The position numbers were made by a program, and so were the translations under genes. Below, piece by piece: positions 17,501 to 27,955 of a stretch of DNA of 64,000 nucleotides. Within the stretch, counting starts at the first letter, position 1. Each line of letters starts with the position of its first letter. The DNA comes from DASQFQ01 sp963730115 (GTDB lineage: Bacteria; Actinomycetota; Thermoleophilia; Solirubrobacterales; Solirubrobacteraceae): the NCBI GenBank assembly GCA_963730115.1, contig CAVSQM010000006.1, positions 298,603 to 362,602 on the forward strand, written 5' to 3'. The notes under the pieces are model-generated. The model had not been told where the DNA came from and searched no databases. It was given only the letters and a program-made list of their open reading frames with translations.

Positions 17501-17511
17501 CCCGGCCGCCC

Positions 17512-17539
17512 GGGGACCCCGCGCCCAGGCGGGGTCTCC
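17512..17539 (+). terminator. GC-rich terminator hairpin after pspC
   Basis: GGGGACCCCGC (17512-17522) pairs with GCGGGGTCTCC (17529-17539) over 11 bases with one G-U pair and a 6-base loop. It lies directly after the PspC gene and 30 bases before the phosphoesterase gene start. No T tract is present. Confidence 0.5.
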
Positions 17540-17568
17540 GGCGCGCGCCGCGGTCTACCCTCCGCGGC

Positions 17569-18003
17569 GTGGCCGCCTCGTTCGTCGTCCAGCAGCACCA
17601 GGCGACGACCCTGCACTACGACTTCCGCCTCGAGCTCGACGGCGTGCTCCGCTCCTGGGCGGTGCCCAAGGGCCCGTCGATGGACCCGGCCGAGAAGCGC
17701 CTCGCAGTCGAGGTCGAGGACCACTCGCTCGAGCACGGGTCCTACGAGGGCCCGCGGGTGATCATCTGGGACCGCGGGACCTACGAGCCGCTCGACGACG
17801 TCGGGATGGCGGCCGCGCTCGAGCGCGGCAAGGCGTCGTTCCGGCTCGAGGGCGAGAAGCTGCGCGGCGGCTTCACGCTCGTGCGCACGCGCGGGAGCGA
17901 GCGCAAGCCGCAGTGGCTGCTGATCAAGAAGCGCGACGACGACGCCGACGGCAACGATCTCGGGTCGCAGTCGGTGGTGAGCGGGCGTACGCTGAGCACG
18001 TGA
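17569..18003 (+). CDS. Stand-alone LigD 3'-phosphoesterase domain
   Basis: The GTG at 17569 gives 144 residues matching the phosphoesterase (PE) domain of the NHEJ ligase LigD: FVVQQHQATTLHYDFRLELDG contains the His and Asp/Arg residues that bind manganese and phosphate, followed by LRSWAVPKGPS and a GFTLVRTR strand. PE domains remove 3'-phosphates or ribonucleotides to prepare ends for end joining. Here it is a separate gene. The LigD polymerase domain is at 22345; no ligase or Ku gene is seen in the window. Confidence 0.88.
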   Translation: MAASFVVQQHQATTLHYDFRLELDGVLRSWAVPKGPSMDPAEKRLAVEVEDHSLEHGSYEGPRVIIWDRGTYEPLDDVGMAAALERGKASFRLEGEKLRGGFTLVRTRGSERKPQWLLIKKRDDDADGNDLGSQSVVSGRTLST

Positions 18004-18206
18004 GCACCAGCGTCCCCGAGGAGCGCACGAAGCCGCGCGGGCCGCGCCACGAGGGCGAGGAGATCTGCCACCTCGTCGAGGCCGACGACCCCGACACCGC
18101 GCTGTGCGGCAAGGACGTCACCGGCTGGCCGTGGAACCCGCCGTGGCCCTACTGCGTGGTCTGCGTCGACATCGCGAAGTCGCTGCCCCACTGGCGCGAG
18201 TTCTGA
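18000..18206 (+). CDS. Small Cys-containing protein of unknown function
   Basis: A 68-residue protein starts at a GTG overlapping the phosphoesterase stop (GTGA). Four Cys residues are spaced as CHLVEADDPDTALC and CVVC, with a Trp/Pro-rich loop (GWPWNPPWPY) between, which suggests a small zinc-binding fold. Translational coupling to a DNA-end-processing gene is suggestive but not proof of a repair role. No family is recognised. Confidence 0.6.
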   Translation: MSTSVPEERTKPRGPRHEGEEICHLVEADDPDTALCGKDVTGWPWNPPWPYCVVCVDIAKSLPHWREF

Positions 18207-19342
18207 GCCGGGTCGCGGTCATCGGGGCGGGCTACGCGGGCCTCGCGGCGGCGCTCGAGCTCGCCGACCGCGGCGTCGACGTGCGCGTCCTCGAGGCCGG
18301 CGACCGGGTCGGCGGCCGCGTGTGGTCGGACCGCGTGGCTGGCGCGGTGGTCGAGCGCGGCGCCGAGTTCGTGCTCGCGGGCTACGAGGTGATGGGCGCG
18401 CTCGTGCAGAGGTTCGGGCTCGAGCTGGCCGACACCGGCATGAGCTACTACGTGCGCGAGCCGCGCGGGGTGGAGCTGACCACGGAGGAGCTGCAGGAGG
18501 CGGGCCGAGCGGTGGCGCGGGCGGCCGCCGAAGCCTTGGCGTCCGGCGGCGGAGCCGCCGCGCCGGCCGGCCCCGCCGCCCCGGTGGCGGAGGTCGTCGC
18601 CGCCGCCGGCCTCCCCTCCGCGGCCGCGGAGGCCGTCCTCGCGCGCGTCGAGATCTCCTCCGCCCTCGGCGCCGACCGGCTCTCCGCCGAGGTCCTCGAG
18701 CACGTGGCGGCGTTCGAGCCGCTGCCCAGCCACCGGGTCGCCGGCGGCAACCAGCGGCTCGCGGAGGCCATGGCCGCAGAGCTCGGCGACCGAGTGAGGC
18801 TCGGCACGCCGGTGCGCGCGCTCGACGAGCTCGACGACGACCACGTCGTCCTCGCGGTCTCGCTGCCGGCGCTGAGCGCGTTCGCCCTGCCCGACTGGAA
18901 GCGCGCCGCCCTCGACCGCGTCGCGATGGGCCACGCGGCGAAGCTGCACGTCCCGCTCGCGCGGCCCGCCCCGCCGAGCGCGGTCATGAGCGTGCCCGAC
19001 CGCTACTGGTGCTGGACGACGGAAGGCGACGAGCCCGTGCTCAACTGCTTCGCAGGCTCCCCAGCCGCGCTCGAGCGCCTTCGCGTCACGGACGGGAAGG
19101 ACACGTGGCTCGAGCGCGTCCGCGCGCTCCGCCCCGAGCTCGAGCTCGGCGCCGACGCGCTCCTCACCACCTGGCCGGACGGCGCCTACAGCACGGCCGG
19201 CGGCGACGAGGACCTCCTCGCCGCGCCCGCCGGCCGCCTCCACTTCGCCGGCGAGCACACCGCCGGCCCGTGGGCGGGGCTGATGGAGGGCGCGCTGCGC
19301 AGCGGCATCCGCGCCGCGCGGGAGATCGTCAGTTCCACGTGA
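18203..19342 (+). CDS. FAD-dependent amine oxidase family protein
   Basis: The protein opens VAVIGAGYAGLAAALELADRG, the Rossmann FAD-binding motif. LEAGDRVGGRVWS, the second FAD motif of flavin amine oxidases, follows. The C-terminal FAGEHTAGPWAGLMEGALRSG is the family's FAD-binding tail. The length of about 379 residues is short for the family (430-500), with an Ala/Gly-rich central part. The most natural start is a CTG at 18203 that overlaps the upstream stop (CTGA); no ATG or GTG lies suitably close. The substrate is unknown; polyamine or monoamine oxidation is the family norm. Confidence 0.8.
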   Translation: MSRVAVIGAGYAGLAAALELADRGVDVRVLEAGDRVGGRVWSDRVAGAVVERGAEFVLAGYEVMGALVQRFGLELADTGMSYYVREPRGVELTTEELQEAGRAVARAAAEALASGGGAAAPAGPAAPVAEVVAAAGLPSAAAEAVLARVEISSALGADRLSAEVLEHVAAFEPLPSHRVAGGNQRLAEAMAAELGDRVRLGTPVRALDELDDDHVVLAVSLPALSAFALPDWKRAALDRVAMGHAAKLHVPLARPAPPSAVMSVPDRYWCWTTEGDEPVLNCFAGSPAALERLRVTDGKDTWLERVRALRPELELGADALLTTWPDGAYSTAGGDEDLLAAPAGRLHFAGEHTAGPWAGLMEGALRSGIRAAREIVSST

Positions 19343-20234
19343 GCGCGGAGCGGTGGGCCCAGTAGGCCTCCGGCTCCTCGCGCAGGCCGTCGAGCTCGTC
19401 CACGTCGGTCAACGCCGCCGCGGCGAGGTTGCTACGCAGCGTCTCCACCGTCGCCGCCCCGCTGAGCACGACATCCGCCCACGGCTGCGCGAGCACGACC
19501 GCGAGCGCCAGCGCGTCGGCCGTCGTCCCCCGCTCCGCCGCCAGCGCGGTCATCTCCGGCGGCGCCGCGCGGCCGGCCAGGCGCCCGTTGGCGAGCGCCT
19601 CCTTCACGTACACGGTCAGGCCCGCCTCGGCCGCCGCCGCGAGCGCGGGCCCGGCGGAGCGCTCGTGCAGGTTCCACGTCGCCTGCACGGCGTCGAAGCC
19701 GCCACGCTCGAGCGCGTGCTCGAGCGTCTCCCGCTGGCTCGTGCCGCTCACGCTGACGCCGACTCGGACGCCCGTCTCGCGCAGGCCGGCGAGCTCGTCG
19801 AGCACCGCCCCGTCGTCGAGCACGCCGGTATCCGGCGTCGCGGAGTGGATCGCGTAGAGGTCGAGCGACGCCGCGAGCTGCTCACGCGTCTCGCCGAGCT
19901 GGCGCCGGAGCGTCTCGACGTCGTGGTGCTTGACCTCCGGCGGGTCGGCGTCGACCTCCCAGCCCGCGGTGTAGACGTAGCCCCACTTCGAGGACACGAC
20001 GACGTCCGCGGGCGCGCGCGAGCGCAACCACTCGCCGAGGAACTCCTCCGCCCGGCCGTACGAGCGCGCCGCGTCGAAGTGCCGCACGCCGCCGTCGTAG
20101 GCGGCGTCGAGCACTGCCCCGGTGCGAGCCCGCAGCGCGGCGACCGACCGATCCGACCCGAGGTCGATCCCGTGGCCGAGGTTGAGATAGCCGGGGCGGC
20201 CGAGCGCCGCGAGGCCGAGGCCGAGGACGGCCAC
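19329..20234 (-). CDS. Aldo/keto reductase
   Basis: The GTG at 20234 gives 301 residues of the AKR TIM barrel. The catalytic tetrad is visible: Asp in GVRHFDAARSYG, Tyr in SYGRAEEFLGEWL, Lys in VVSSKWGYVY, and His in DLYAIHSATPD. The NADPH-binding end resembles WADVVLSGAATVETLRSNL. It would reduce aldehydes or ketones with NADPH in the cytoplasm. The start lies 3 bases after the nadE stop, so it is probably cotranscribed. Its 3' end overlaps the convergent amine oxidase gene by 14 bases. Confidence 0.9.
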   Translation of the reverse strand: MAVLGLGLAALGRPGYLNLGHGIDLGSDRSVAALRARTGAVLDAAYDGGVRHFDAARSYGRAEEFLGEWLRSRAPADVVVSSKWGYVYTAGWEVDADPPEVKHHDVETLRRQLGETREQLAASLDLYAIHSATPDTGVLDDGAVLDELAGLRETGVRVGVSVSGTSQRETLEHALERGGFDAVQATWNLHERSAGPALAAAAEAGLTVYVKEALANGRLAGRAAPPEMTALAAERGTTADALALAVVLAQPWADVVLSGAATVETLRSNLAAAALTDVDELDGLREEPEAYWAHRSALTWN

Positions 20235-20236
20235 GC

Positions 20237-22285
20237 CTACGACTCGGCCCAGGCGCCGGCGTCGTCCCAGCGCTCCAGGTCGCGCAGCCAGGCGGCGGCC
20301 GAGCCGTCCGAGGGCGCGCGCCAGTCGCCGCGCGGCGACAGCGAGCCGCCGGCCGACACCTTCGGCCCGTTCGGGAGCGCCGAGCGCTTGAACTGCGCGA
20401 AGGCGAAGAAGCGCGTGCAGAACAGCTCGAGCCAGCGCCGGATCTCGGGCCGGTCGTAGGCGACGCGCTTGTCCTCCGGGAAGTTCGGCGGCCACTCCCC
20501 CTCGCCGACGTCGCGCCAGGCGTGCCACGCCATGAAGCCGATCTTCGAGGGCCGGAAGCCGTAGCGCAGCGTGTAGAAGAGCGCGAAGTCGTGCAGCGCG
20601 TAGGGGCCGATCTGCGACTCGGTCGACTGCAGCTCCTCGCCCGGCACCAGCTCGGGGCTGATCTCGGTGTCGAGGATCGACGCCAGCGTCTCGCCGACCT
20701 CGGCCTCGAACTGCTCGGTCTTGATGACCCAGCGGATCAGGTGCTGGATGAACGTCTTCGGGACGCCGCTGTTGACGTTGTAGTGGCTCATCTGGTCGCC
20801 GACGCCGTAGGTCGCCCAGCCGAGCGCCAGCTCCGACAGGTCGCCGGTGCCGAGCACGATCCCGCCGCGCTGGTTGGCGATCCGGAACAGGTAGTCCGTG
20901 CGCAGCCCGGCCTGGACGTTCTCGAAGGTGACGTCGTAGACCTCCTCCCCGCGCGCGAACGGGTGGCCGATCTCCTCGAGCATCAGCCGCGCGGTCGGCG
21001 TGATGTCGAGCTCCTCGGCCGTGATCCCGAGCGCGTCCATCAGCTTGTGCGCGTTCGTCTTCGTGCCCGCGCTGGTGGCGAAGCCCGGCAGCGTGAAGCC
21101 GAGGATGTCGCTGCGCGGGCGCCCGGCCCGGTCCATCGCCTGGGCGGCGACGATCAGCGCGTGGGTCGAGTCGAGCCCGCCGGAGACGCCGATGACGACC
21201 TTCGGGTCCCCGATCGCCCGCAGCCGCTGCTGCAGCCCGGCGACCTGGATGTTGTAGGCCTCGTAGCAGTCGAGGTCGAGGCGGGCGACGTCGGCGGGGA
21301 CGAACGGGTAGCGCTCGACCGTGCGCAGGAGGCCGAGGTCGCGGTCGGGCGGGTCGAGCGAGAACCCGATCGTGCGGAAGTCGCCGGTGCGCTCGGCGTG
21401 CGCGCGCCGGTTGTCGTCGAACGTCCCCATCCGCCGTCGCTCCTGGCGCAGCAGGTCGACGTCGACGTCGGCGACCGCCCGCTGGTCGCCCGCCGAGAAG
21501 CGCTCCGTCTCGGCGAGCAGGACGCCGTTCTCGTAGATCGTCGTCTGGCCGTCCCACGACAGGTCGGTGGACGACTCGCCCTGGCCGGCGGCGCAGTAGA
21601 CGTAGGCGGCCAGGCAGCGCGAGGAGGCCGAGCGGCAGAGCAGCTTGCGGTCCTCGGCCCGGCCGACCGTGATCGGGCTGCCCGAGAGGTTGAGCAGCAG
21701 CGTCGCGCCGGCGAGCGCCGCCTCGGAGCTCGGCGTGACCGGGATCCACATGTCCTCGCAGATCTCGACGTGCACGACCAGCCCGGGGAGGTCGTCGGCG
21801 GCGAACAGCAGGTTCGGGCCGAACGGGAGGTCCTGGCCCGCGACCCGGATCTCCCCCCGCTCGCCGACGCCCGAGGCGAGCTGCCGGCCCTCGTAGAACT
21901 CGCGGTACGTCGGCGGATAGGACTTCGGCACGACGCCGAGCGCGCGCCCGCGGTGGACGACGACCGCGCAGTTGTAGATGCGGTTGCGGTGGCGCAGCGG
22001 CGCGCCGAGGACGATCAGCGGGAGCAGGTCGGCGGACGCCTCGACCACGGTCGCCAGCGCGGCCTCGACGTCGTCGAGCACGGCGTCCTGGAGCAGCAGG
22101 TCCTCGATCGAGTAGCCGGTCAGCGTCAGCTCCGGGAAGAGCGCGACGACGACGCCCTCCTCCGAGCACGCGCGCGCCTGCCGCACCACCATCTCGGCGT
22201 TGACGGGCGGGTCGGCGATCGCGACGCTCCCGGTGCAGGCGGCGACGCGGGCGAACCCGTGCTGGTAGATCGAGCGGAAGTCCAT
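20237..22285 (-). CDS. nadE: Glutamine-dependent NAD+ synthetase
   Basis: The 682-residue protein has an N-terminal nitrilase-type glutaminase domain with the Glu-Lys-Cys triad visible (FPELTLTGYS, VPKSYPPTYREFYE, HVEICEDMW). The C-terminal synthetase domain carries the PP-loop VIGVSGGLDSTHALIVA, and GTGDLSELALGWATYGVGD for deamido-NAD binding. The length matches the long actinobacterial form that makes an ammonia tunnel. It converts deamido-NAD, ATP and glutamine to NAD+ in the cytoplasm, the last step of NAD synthesis. The ATG at 22285 is used; an upstream in-frame ATG would overlap the divergent gene. Confidence 0.96.
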   Translation of the reverse strand: MDFRSIYQHGFARVAACTGSVAIADPPVNAEMVVRQARACSEEGVVVALFPELTLTGYSIEDLLLQDAVLDDVEAALATVVEASADLLPLIVLGAPLRHRNRIYNCAVVVHRGRALGVVPKSYPPTYREFYEGRQLASGVGERGEIRVAGQDLPFGPNLLFAADDLPGLVVHVEICEDMWIPVTPSSEAALAGATLLLNLSGSPITVGRAEDRKLLCRSASSRCLAAYVYCAAGQGESSTDLSWDGQTTIYENGVLLAETERFSAGDQRAVADVDVDLLRQERRRMGTFDDNRRAHAERTGDFRTIGFSLDPPDRDLGLLRTVERYPFVPADVARLDLDCYEAYNIQVAGLQQRLRAIGDPKVVIGVSGGLDSTHALIVAAQAMDRAGRPRSDILGFTLPGFATSAGTKTNAHKLMDALGITAEELDITPTARLMLEEIGHPFARGEEVYDVTFENVQAGLRTDYLFRIANQRGGIVLGTGDLSELALGWATYGVGDQMSHYNVNSGVPKTFIQHLIRWVIKTEQFEAEVGETLASILDTEISPELVPGEELQSTESQIGPYALHDFALFYTLRYGFRPSKIGFMAWHAWRDVGEGEWPPNFPEDKRVAYDRPEIRRWLELFCTRFFAFAQFKRSALPNGPKVSAGGSLSPRGDWRAPSDGSAAAWLRDLERWDDAGAWAES

Positions 22286-22344
22286 GTGTGCGCGCTCAGT
22301 CTTACCCGTTCCGGGGCTCGTTGGCCGGTCGGTACGGTGCAGAC

Positions 22345-23349
22345 GTGGCCGGCAACGATGCACAGGTGCTCGAGCTCGCCGGGCGCGAGGTGCGGATCAC
22401 CTCGCCCGGCAAGCTGCTGTTCAAGCAGCGCGGCGAGACGAAGCTCGACCTCGTCAACTACTACGCAGCCGTCGCCGAGCCGCTGATGCGCGCGATGGGC
22501 GGCCGGCCGGTGCTCATGCAGCGCTTCCCGCAGGGCGCAGGCGGGCCCTCGTTCTTCCAGAAGCGCGTGCCGGACAACGCGCCGGAGTGGCTCGAGACCA
22601 CGACGGTGATGACCGTCAACGGCACGCCGTCGCGAGCGCTCGTGGCGGCCGACGTCGCGCACGTCGCCTGGGCCGTCAACCTCGCCTGCCTGGGCTTCCA
22701 CGTGTGGCCGTTCCGCGCCGACGACGACGAGCACGCCGACGAGCTGCGCCTGGACCTCGATCCGCAGCCCGGCACCGGCTTCGCCGAGGCGGTCACCGCC
22801 GCCTGGGAGCTGAAGGCGCTGCTCGATGAGCTGGGCATCGCGGGCTTCCCCAAGACGACCGGCAATCGCGGGCTGCACGTCTACGTCCGCCTGGAGCCGC
22901 GCTGGGACTCCTACGAGGTGCGCTCCGCGGCGGTGGCCGCGGCCCGCGAGCTCGAGCGCCGCCGCCCCGACATCCTCACCGCCGCCTGGTGGAAGGAGGA
23001 GCGCGGCAGCCGGATCTTCGTCGACTACAACCAGAACGCGCCTCACAAGACCGTGTTCGGCGCGTGGTCGGCCCGCGCGCGCGTGGGCGCGCAGGTGTCG
23101 ACCCCGGTGGCCTGGGACGAGCTCGACGACGTCGACCCGAACGAGCTGACGGTGGCGAGCGTCCCGGCGCGCGTCGAGCGCGACGGCGACCCGTGGGCCG
23201 CGATCGCCCCGCAATCGCTGGAGCCGCTGCTCGCGCTCCACGAGCGCGACCGCGCGGACGGCCTGCTCGACGCGCCGTGGCCGCCCGTCTACCCGAAGCA
23301 GCCGAACGAGCCGCCGCGGGTCGCGCCGAGCCGGGCGCGCAAGACCTAG
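22345..23349 (+). CDS. LigD polymerase-domain protein (archaeo-eukaryotic primase superfamily)
   Basis: The 334-residue protein matches the LigD POL domain: VRITSPGKLLFKQRGETKLDLVNYY, PVLMQRFPQGAGGPSFFQKRVP, and the catalytic Asp pair in LRLDLDPQPG. The segment TTGNRGLHVYV and a third acidic region (RIFVDYNQNAPHKT) follow. These enzymes fill or extend broken DNA ends with ribonucleotides during NHEJ. It is a separate gene and not fused to ligase. The GTG at 22345 fits the family N-terminus; the upstream ATG at 22288 would add about 19 non-conserved residues. Confidence 0.92.
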   Translation: MAGNDAQVLELAGREVRITSPGKLLFKQRGETKLDLVNYYAAVAEPLMRAMGGRPVLMQRFPQGAGGPSFFQKRVPDNAPEWLETTTVMTVNGTPSRALVAADVAHVAWAVNLACLGFHVWPFRADDDEHADELRLDLDPQPGTGFAEAVTAAWELKALLDELGIAGFPKTTGNRGLHVYVRLEPRWDSYEVRSAAVAAARELERRRPDILTAAWWKEERGSRIFVDYNQNAPHKTVFGAWSARARVGAQVSTPVAWDELDDVDPNELTVASVPARVERDGDPWAAIAPQSLEPLLALHERDRADGLLDAPWPPVYPKQPNEPPRVAPSRARKT

Positions 23350-23356
23350 CGACCGA

Positions 23357-24733
23357 TCAAGCCGCCCCGAGCGCACCTCCGAGCGTGTCGAAGTAGGCGT
23401 CGACCGCGGCGGTGTCGCCCGCGGCGGCGAGGAGCCCGATGTACCCGTCGGGGCGCACGACCGCGATGCCGCCGGCAGGCCCGAACCCGTAGGCGTCGCC
23501 GGCCGCGAGGACGGCGTGCCCGTCGGCCGGTGAGTCGAGCGGCGGCGCGATGTCCCCCGGGCGGGGACCGTGGCCGAAGCGGCGGCCGGCGACGATCGGG
23601 CTGCCGTGGTAGGCGATGTTGGTCTCCTCCGTCTCGTCCGCCAGCCGGTGGGCGATCGGGGCGAGGCCCGTCGCGAGGCCCATGACGCGGTTGCGCAGCC
23701 GCCGCGCGACCGATGCCTGGAGGGTGCCCGCCCGCGTCACCGCGGTCGTGACCTTGATGACGTGCGCGGCCACCGGATACCGCTCGGCCTCGTAGGAGTC
23801 CAGCAGCACCTCGCTCGGGTTCGCCGTGGCGAGCTTCCAGCCGAGGTTGAACGCGTCCTGGATGCCGGTGTTCATGCCCTGGCCGCCCGCGGGGCTGTGG
23901 ATGTGCGCCGCGTCGCCGGCCAGGAACACGCGGCCCTCGCGGTAGCGCGGCACCTGGCCGTGGCGGATCTCGAACGTGGTCAGCCAGTGAGCAGACCTCA
24001 GCCGCATGTCGAGACCGCACCGGCCGACGGCCGCCTGCAGGACGTCCAGCGTGGCCTTCGTGTCGCCGTCTGCCTGCGCGATCAGCCGCAGCCGGTCGCC
24101 GCGCATCGGAAAGACCAACAGCGGACCGCTGTCGCGCACGAAGAACGTGTGCATGAGCTCCCGGTCCAGATCGTGGTCGGCCTCGACGTCGCCGAGCAGG
24201 AAGTGCTCCCCTGCGAAGGATCCCTCCAGCCGCAGGCCGAGCTGGTGGCGCACGGTGCTGCGTGCGCCGTCGGTGCCCACGATCCAGTCGGCCTCCACCG
24301 CCTCGCCGTCGCCGAGCACCGCTCGCGCGCGCGTCTCGTCCTGCTCGATCGAGACGAGCTCGCGCCCGCGCTCGATCGTCACGCCCAAGCCGGTCAGCCG
24401 CTGCGTCAGGATCCGCTCCGTCTCGTCCTGCCCGAGCGAGGCCGAGAACGGGTACGGGCTGCGAACGGTCTCGAGCGAGATCCGCGCGAGCGTCCCGCCG
24501 TCGGCGTGGATCTCCATGCCGGTGGTGCGTCGCGCGGCCGCGATGATCTCGTCGGCGACGCCGACGCGCGCGAGCGCCTCGAGGCTGCGCGCGTGGACGA
24601 GCACAGCACGCGACTCGGTCGTCGGCTCCGTGAGCTTGTCGATGATCCGGACAGCGACGCCGCGCCGTGCGAGCTCGCACGCCGCCACCAGGCCGACCGG
24701 CCCGGCGCCGACGACCAAGGCGGTGGCGGTCAT
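23357..24733 (-). CDS. FAD-dependent aromatic-type monooxygenase (PheA/TfdB family)
   Basis: The 458-residue protein opens TATALVVGAGPVGLVAACEL (FAD GxGxxG). The conserved DG motif region is VGTDGARSTVRHQLGL, and FLAGDAAHIHSPAGGQGMN is the family's GD motif that contacts FAD ribityl. These flavoprotein hydroxylases insert one oxygen atom into aromatic or polyketide rings using NAD(P)H. The C-terminal thioredoxin-like domain is short. Its start overlaps the stop of the ABM-domain gene (ATGA), a pairing that recalls polyketide-tailoring oxygenases. The substrate is unknown. Confidence 0.9.
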   Translation of the reverse strand: MTATALVVGAGPVGLVAACELARRGVAVRIIDKLTEPTTESRAVLVHARSLEALARVGVADEIIAAARRTTGMEIHADGGTLARISLETVRSPYPFSASLGQDETERILTQRLTGLGVTIERGRELVSIEQDETRARAVLGDGEAVEADWIVGTDGARSTVRHQLGLRLEGSFAGEHFLLGDVEADHDLDRELMHTFFVRDSGPLLVFPMRGDRLRLIAQADGDTKATLDVLQAAVGRCGLDMRLRSAHWLTTFEIRHGQVPRYREGRVFLAGDAAHIHSPAGGQGMNTGIQDAFNLGWKLATANPSEVLLDSYEAERYPVAAHVIKVTTAVTRAGTLQASVARRLRNRVMGLATGLAPIAHRLADETEETNIAYHGSPIVAGRRFGHGPRPGDIAPPLDSPADGHAVLAAGDAYGFGPAGGIAVVRPDGYIGLLAAAGDTAAVDAYFDTLGGALGAA

Positions 24734-25263
24734 GCGGAAGCCTCGAGCCAGCCCGCGAGCAGCCGCGTGACGAGCGGCATCATCACGTAGGTCATCAGGC
24801 TCAGCAGCACCAGCGGCAGCACCGCCGAGCGCAGGAGCAGCGGCAGCTCCACGACGTGGCCGGCCACGAGCCACTGGAAGAGCACGACGAGCGGATAGGC
24901 GCCGAGAAAGGACGCCAGCCACATCTTCCAGCGCGGGGGCTTGCCGACGTCGGCGAACCACGGCTCGATGCCGCTCAGCCGCTCGGGCGACCCGACGCGG
25001 TCCGCGACGTCGCCGAGCGCCTGGTGCAGCGCGGCGCGCTCGGACGACTCCAGCCAGCGCTTCATCGCCTCACGGTCCTGGAAGCGGTGCGCGACGTGGT
25101 AGTGGGGCTCGCCGGTCTCGTGCAGCACCACGCCAGAGCCGCCGACCATGTGCTCGAACAGCGGCTCGAGCTCGGACTCGCGCCCGGGCCGGGGGCGCCA
25201 TGTCGAGACCAGGACGAGCGGGTCGCTCGCCGTGGTCTCGCGGATCACGTGATGGACGGGCAT
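24730..25263 (-). CDS. ABM-domain (antibiotic biosynthesis monooxygenase-like) membrane protein
   Basis: The 177-residue protein has an ABM ferredoxin-like domain (DPLVLVSTWRPRPGRESELE, HYHVAHRFQDREAMKRWLES), followed by two membrane helices (MWLASFLGAYPLVVLFQWLV and LLLRSAVLPLVLLSLMTYVM). This ABM-plus-membrane-anchor architecture occurs in many proteobacteria and actinobacteria. It is coupled by ATGA to the flavin hydroxylase. A small-molecule oxidation at the membrane is inferred, not shown. Confidence 0.8.
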   Translation of the reverse strand: MPVHHVIRETTASDPLVLVSTWRPRPGRESELEPLFEHMVGGSGVVLHETGEPHYHVAHRFQDREAMKRWLESSERAALHQALGDVADRVGSPERLSGIEPWFADVGKPPRWKMWLASFLGAYPLVVLFQWLVAGHVVELPLLLRSAVLPLVLLSLMTYVMMPLVTRLLAGWLEASA

Positions 25264-25415
25264 GCGGCAAGCATCCGGCCTCCACCGGCGGGCGTCGTCA
25301 GTACTCGGGTACGGCATTTTCGCCCCGCCGCTACTGACACCCGGCGAGCTCCCCGCTCAGCGGATTCGGGGCGAAGCGCGAGTGAGTGTCATCCGGATCA
25401 GCAGCTGCTCGCCGA

Positions 25416-26387
25416 CTACGAGGCCGAGGACACCGCGGCGCTCGAGGAGCGGACGCTCTCACCGGTGCCGTAGTGGCGCCAGCTGGCCACCAGCCAGGTG
25501 ACGCCGACGAGCGAGTTCACCACCAGCAGCGCGGTGTAGAACACGTTGAACCAGAACGTCGCCTCGGCGGTCGGCGACGTGGGCCAGAACTGCGCGTTCG
25601 GCCACAACAGCTCCCAGCCCTCGCCCGTGACCAGCCCGTTGGTCAGCATCACGGCCCAGCCGTAGGTCTGATCCCAGAGGGCGTGCAGCGTGATCACGCC
25701 CAGCAGCGTGAGCACGAGGCGCCTGGTCACGTGGAAGCGCCCGCCGCGTGAGCTGGCGAACAGGGCGCCGCCGAGCAGCGCGGTCCAGGTGATGTGGCCG
25801 AACGGCGCGAGCGCCGCACGGGTCGCCTCGGTCTCCAGGATGCTCACGACGGTCCGGTGGTCGAGGTTGTCGAGCATCGTCTGCAGCGCGTAGCCGGCGC
25901 TCTCGAACGCCGCGAAACCCGAGCCGACGATCACACCGAGCACGATGCCGTCCCGCGGCTCGCGGTGATGGACCTGATGGGCCACCGCCAGCAGCACGGC
26001 GCCCTTGCCGAGCTCCTCGATCGTCCCGACGGCGATGAACGTCCCGGCCGCGTCGGGCAGCAGGTAGGTCTCCAAGAGCGCCGTCGTCGCGACCGCGAGT
26101 GTGCCGGCGCCGAAGAAGCCGAGCACGACCTCCTCGGTCGTCAGGTAGCCCGCCCGGCGGCGGGACAGCGCGAACGCGGCGACGGTCACCGGCACCATGA
26201 AGCTCCCGACGATGATCACCGTCGGCACCAGGACGTTGTCCTTCGTGATCTGGGTGATCGCGGCGGCGACGAACCACGTCAGCGCGCCGGCGACGAGCAG
26301 GGACTTCCACAACCGCGTCGGCAGGTGCACGAAGTGCTCGTGCGGCTCCGCGACGCGCGGCACCGGCTGCGACGCGAGCTTGCCCAT
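25416..26387 (-). CDS. PrsW-family intramembrane metalloprotease
   Basis: The 323-residue membrane protein has about eight helices and the PrsW signatures: TIEELGKGAVLLAVA (Glu-Glu), IVGSGFAAFESAGYAL with the conserved Glu, and GVITLHALWDQT (His). PrsW proteases cut membrane-embedded substrates; the Bacillus example is the anti-sigma factor RsiW. Here the gene is divergent from a toxin-like gene 122 bases away. Published surveys of polymorphic toxins (Zhang, Iyer and Aravind 2012, from memory) describe PrsW-linked toxin export or processing in actinobacteria. The tail is Ser-rich (VRSSSAAVSSAS). Confidence 0.88.
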   Translation of the reverse strand: MGKLASQPVPRVAEPHEHFVHLPTRLWKSLLVAGALTWFVAAAITQITKDNVLVPTVIIVGSFMVPVTVAAFALSRRRAGYLTTEEVVLGFFGAGTLAVATTALLETYLLPDAAGTFIAVGTIEELGKGAVLLAVAHQVHHREPRDGIVLGVIVGSGFAAFESAGYALQTMLDNLDHRTVVSILETEATRAALAPFGHITWTALLGGALFASSRGGRFHVTRRLVLTLLGVITLHALWDQTYGWAVMLTNGLVTGEGWELLWPNAQFWPTSPTAEATFWFNVFYTALLVVNSLVGVTWLVASWRHYGTGESVRSSSAAVSSAS

Positions 26388-26509
26388 CGGCCGACCCTAA
26401 GGCCCGCGTCCGCGCGCGGCAACCACCCGATCGATGTGGGACGACCCAGGACCAAGTTGGGCCCCGGGCCTCTCGCCGGGCTCCAGGGCGCTCGCTAGCT
26501 TCGCCGGGT

Positions 26510-27951
<1,442 letters not shown>

Positions 27952-27955
<4 letters not shown>

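Noticed and set aside
19329..22169. A 946-codon minus-strand frame that reads into the aldo/keto reductase
   Set aside because: Only the last 301 codons match a family; the remainder is the wrong frame of nadE. The reductase starts at the GTG at 20234.
25264..25415. Gap between the ABM gene and prsW, with TCAGTA (25298) and TACTGA (25332) inverted arms
   Set aside because: The arms are 6 bases long and 28 apart, with no promoter-like boxes clearly placed. I see no gene in this 152-base stretch.
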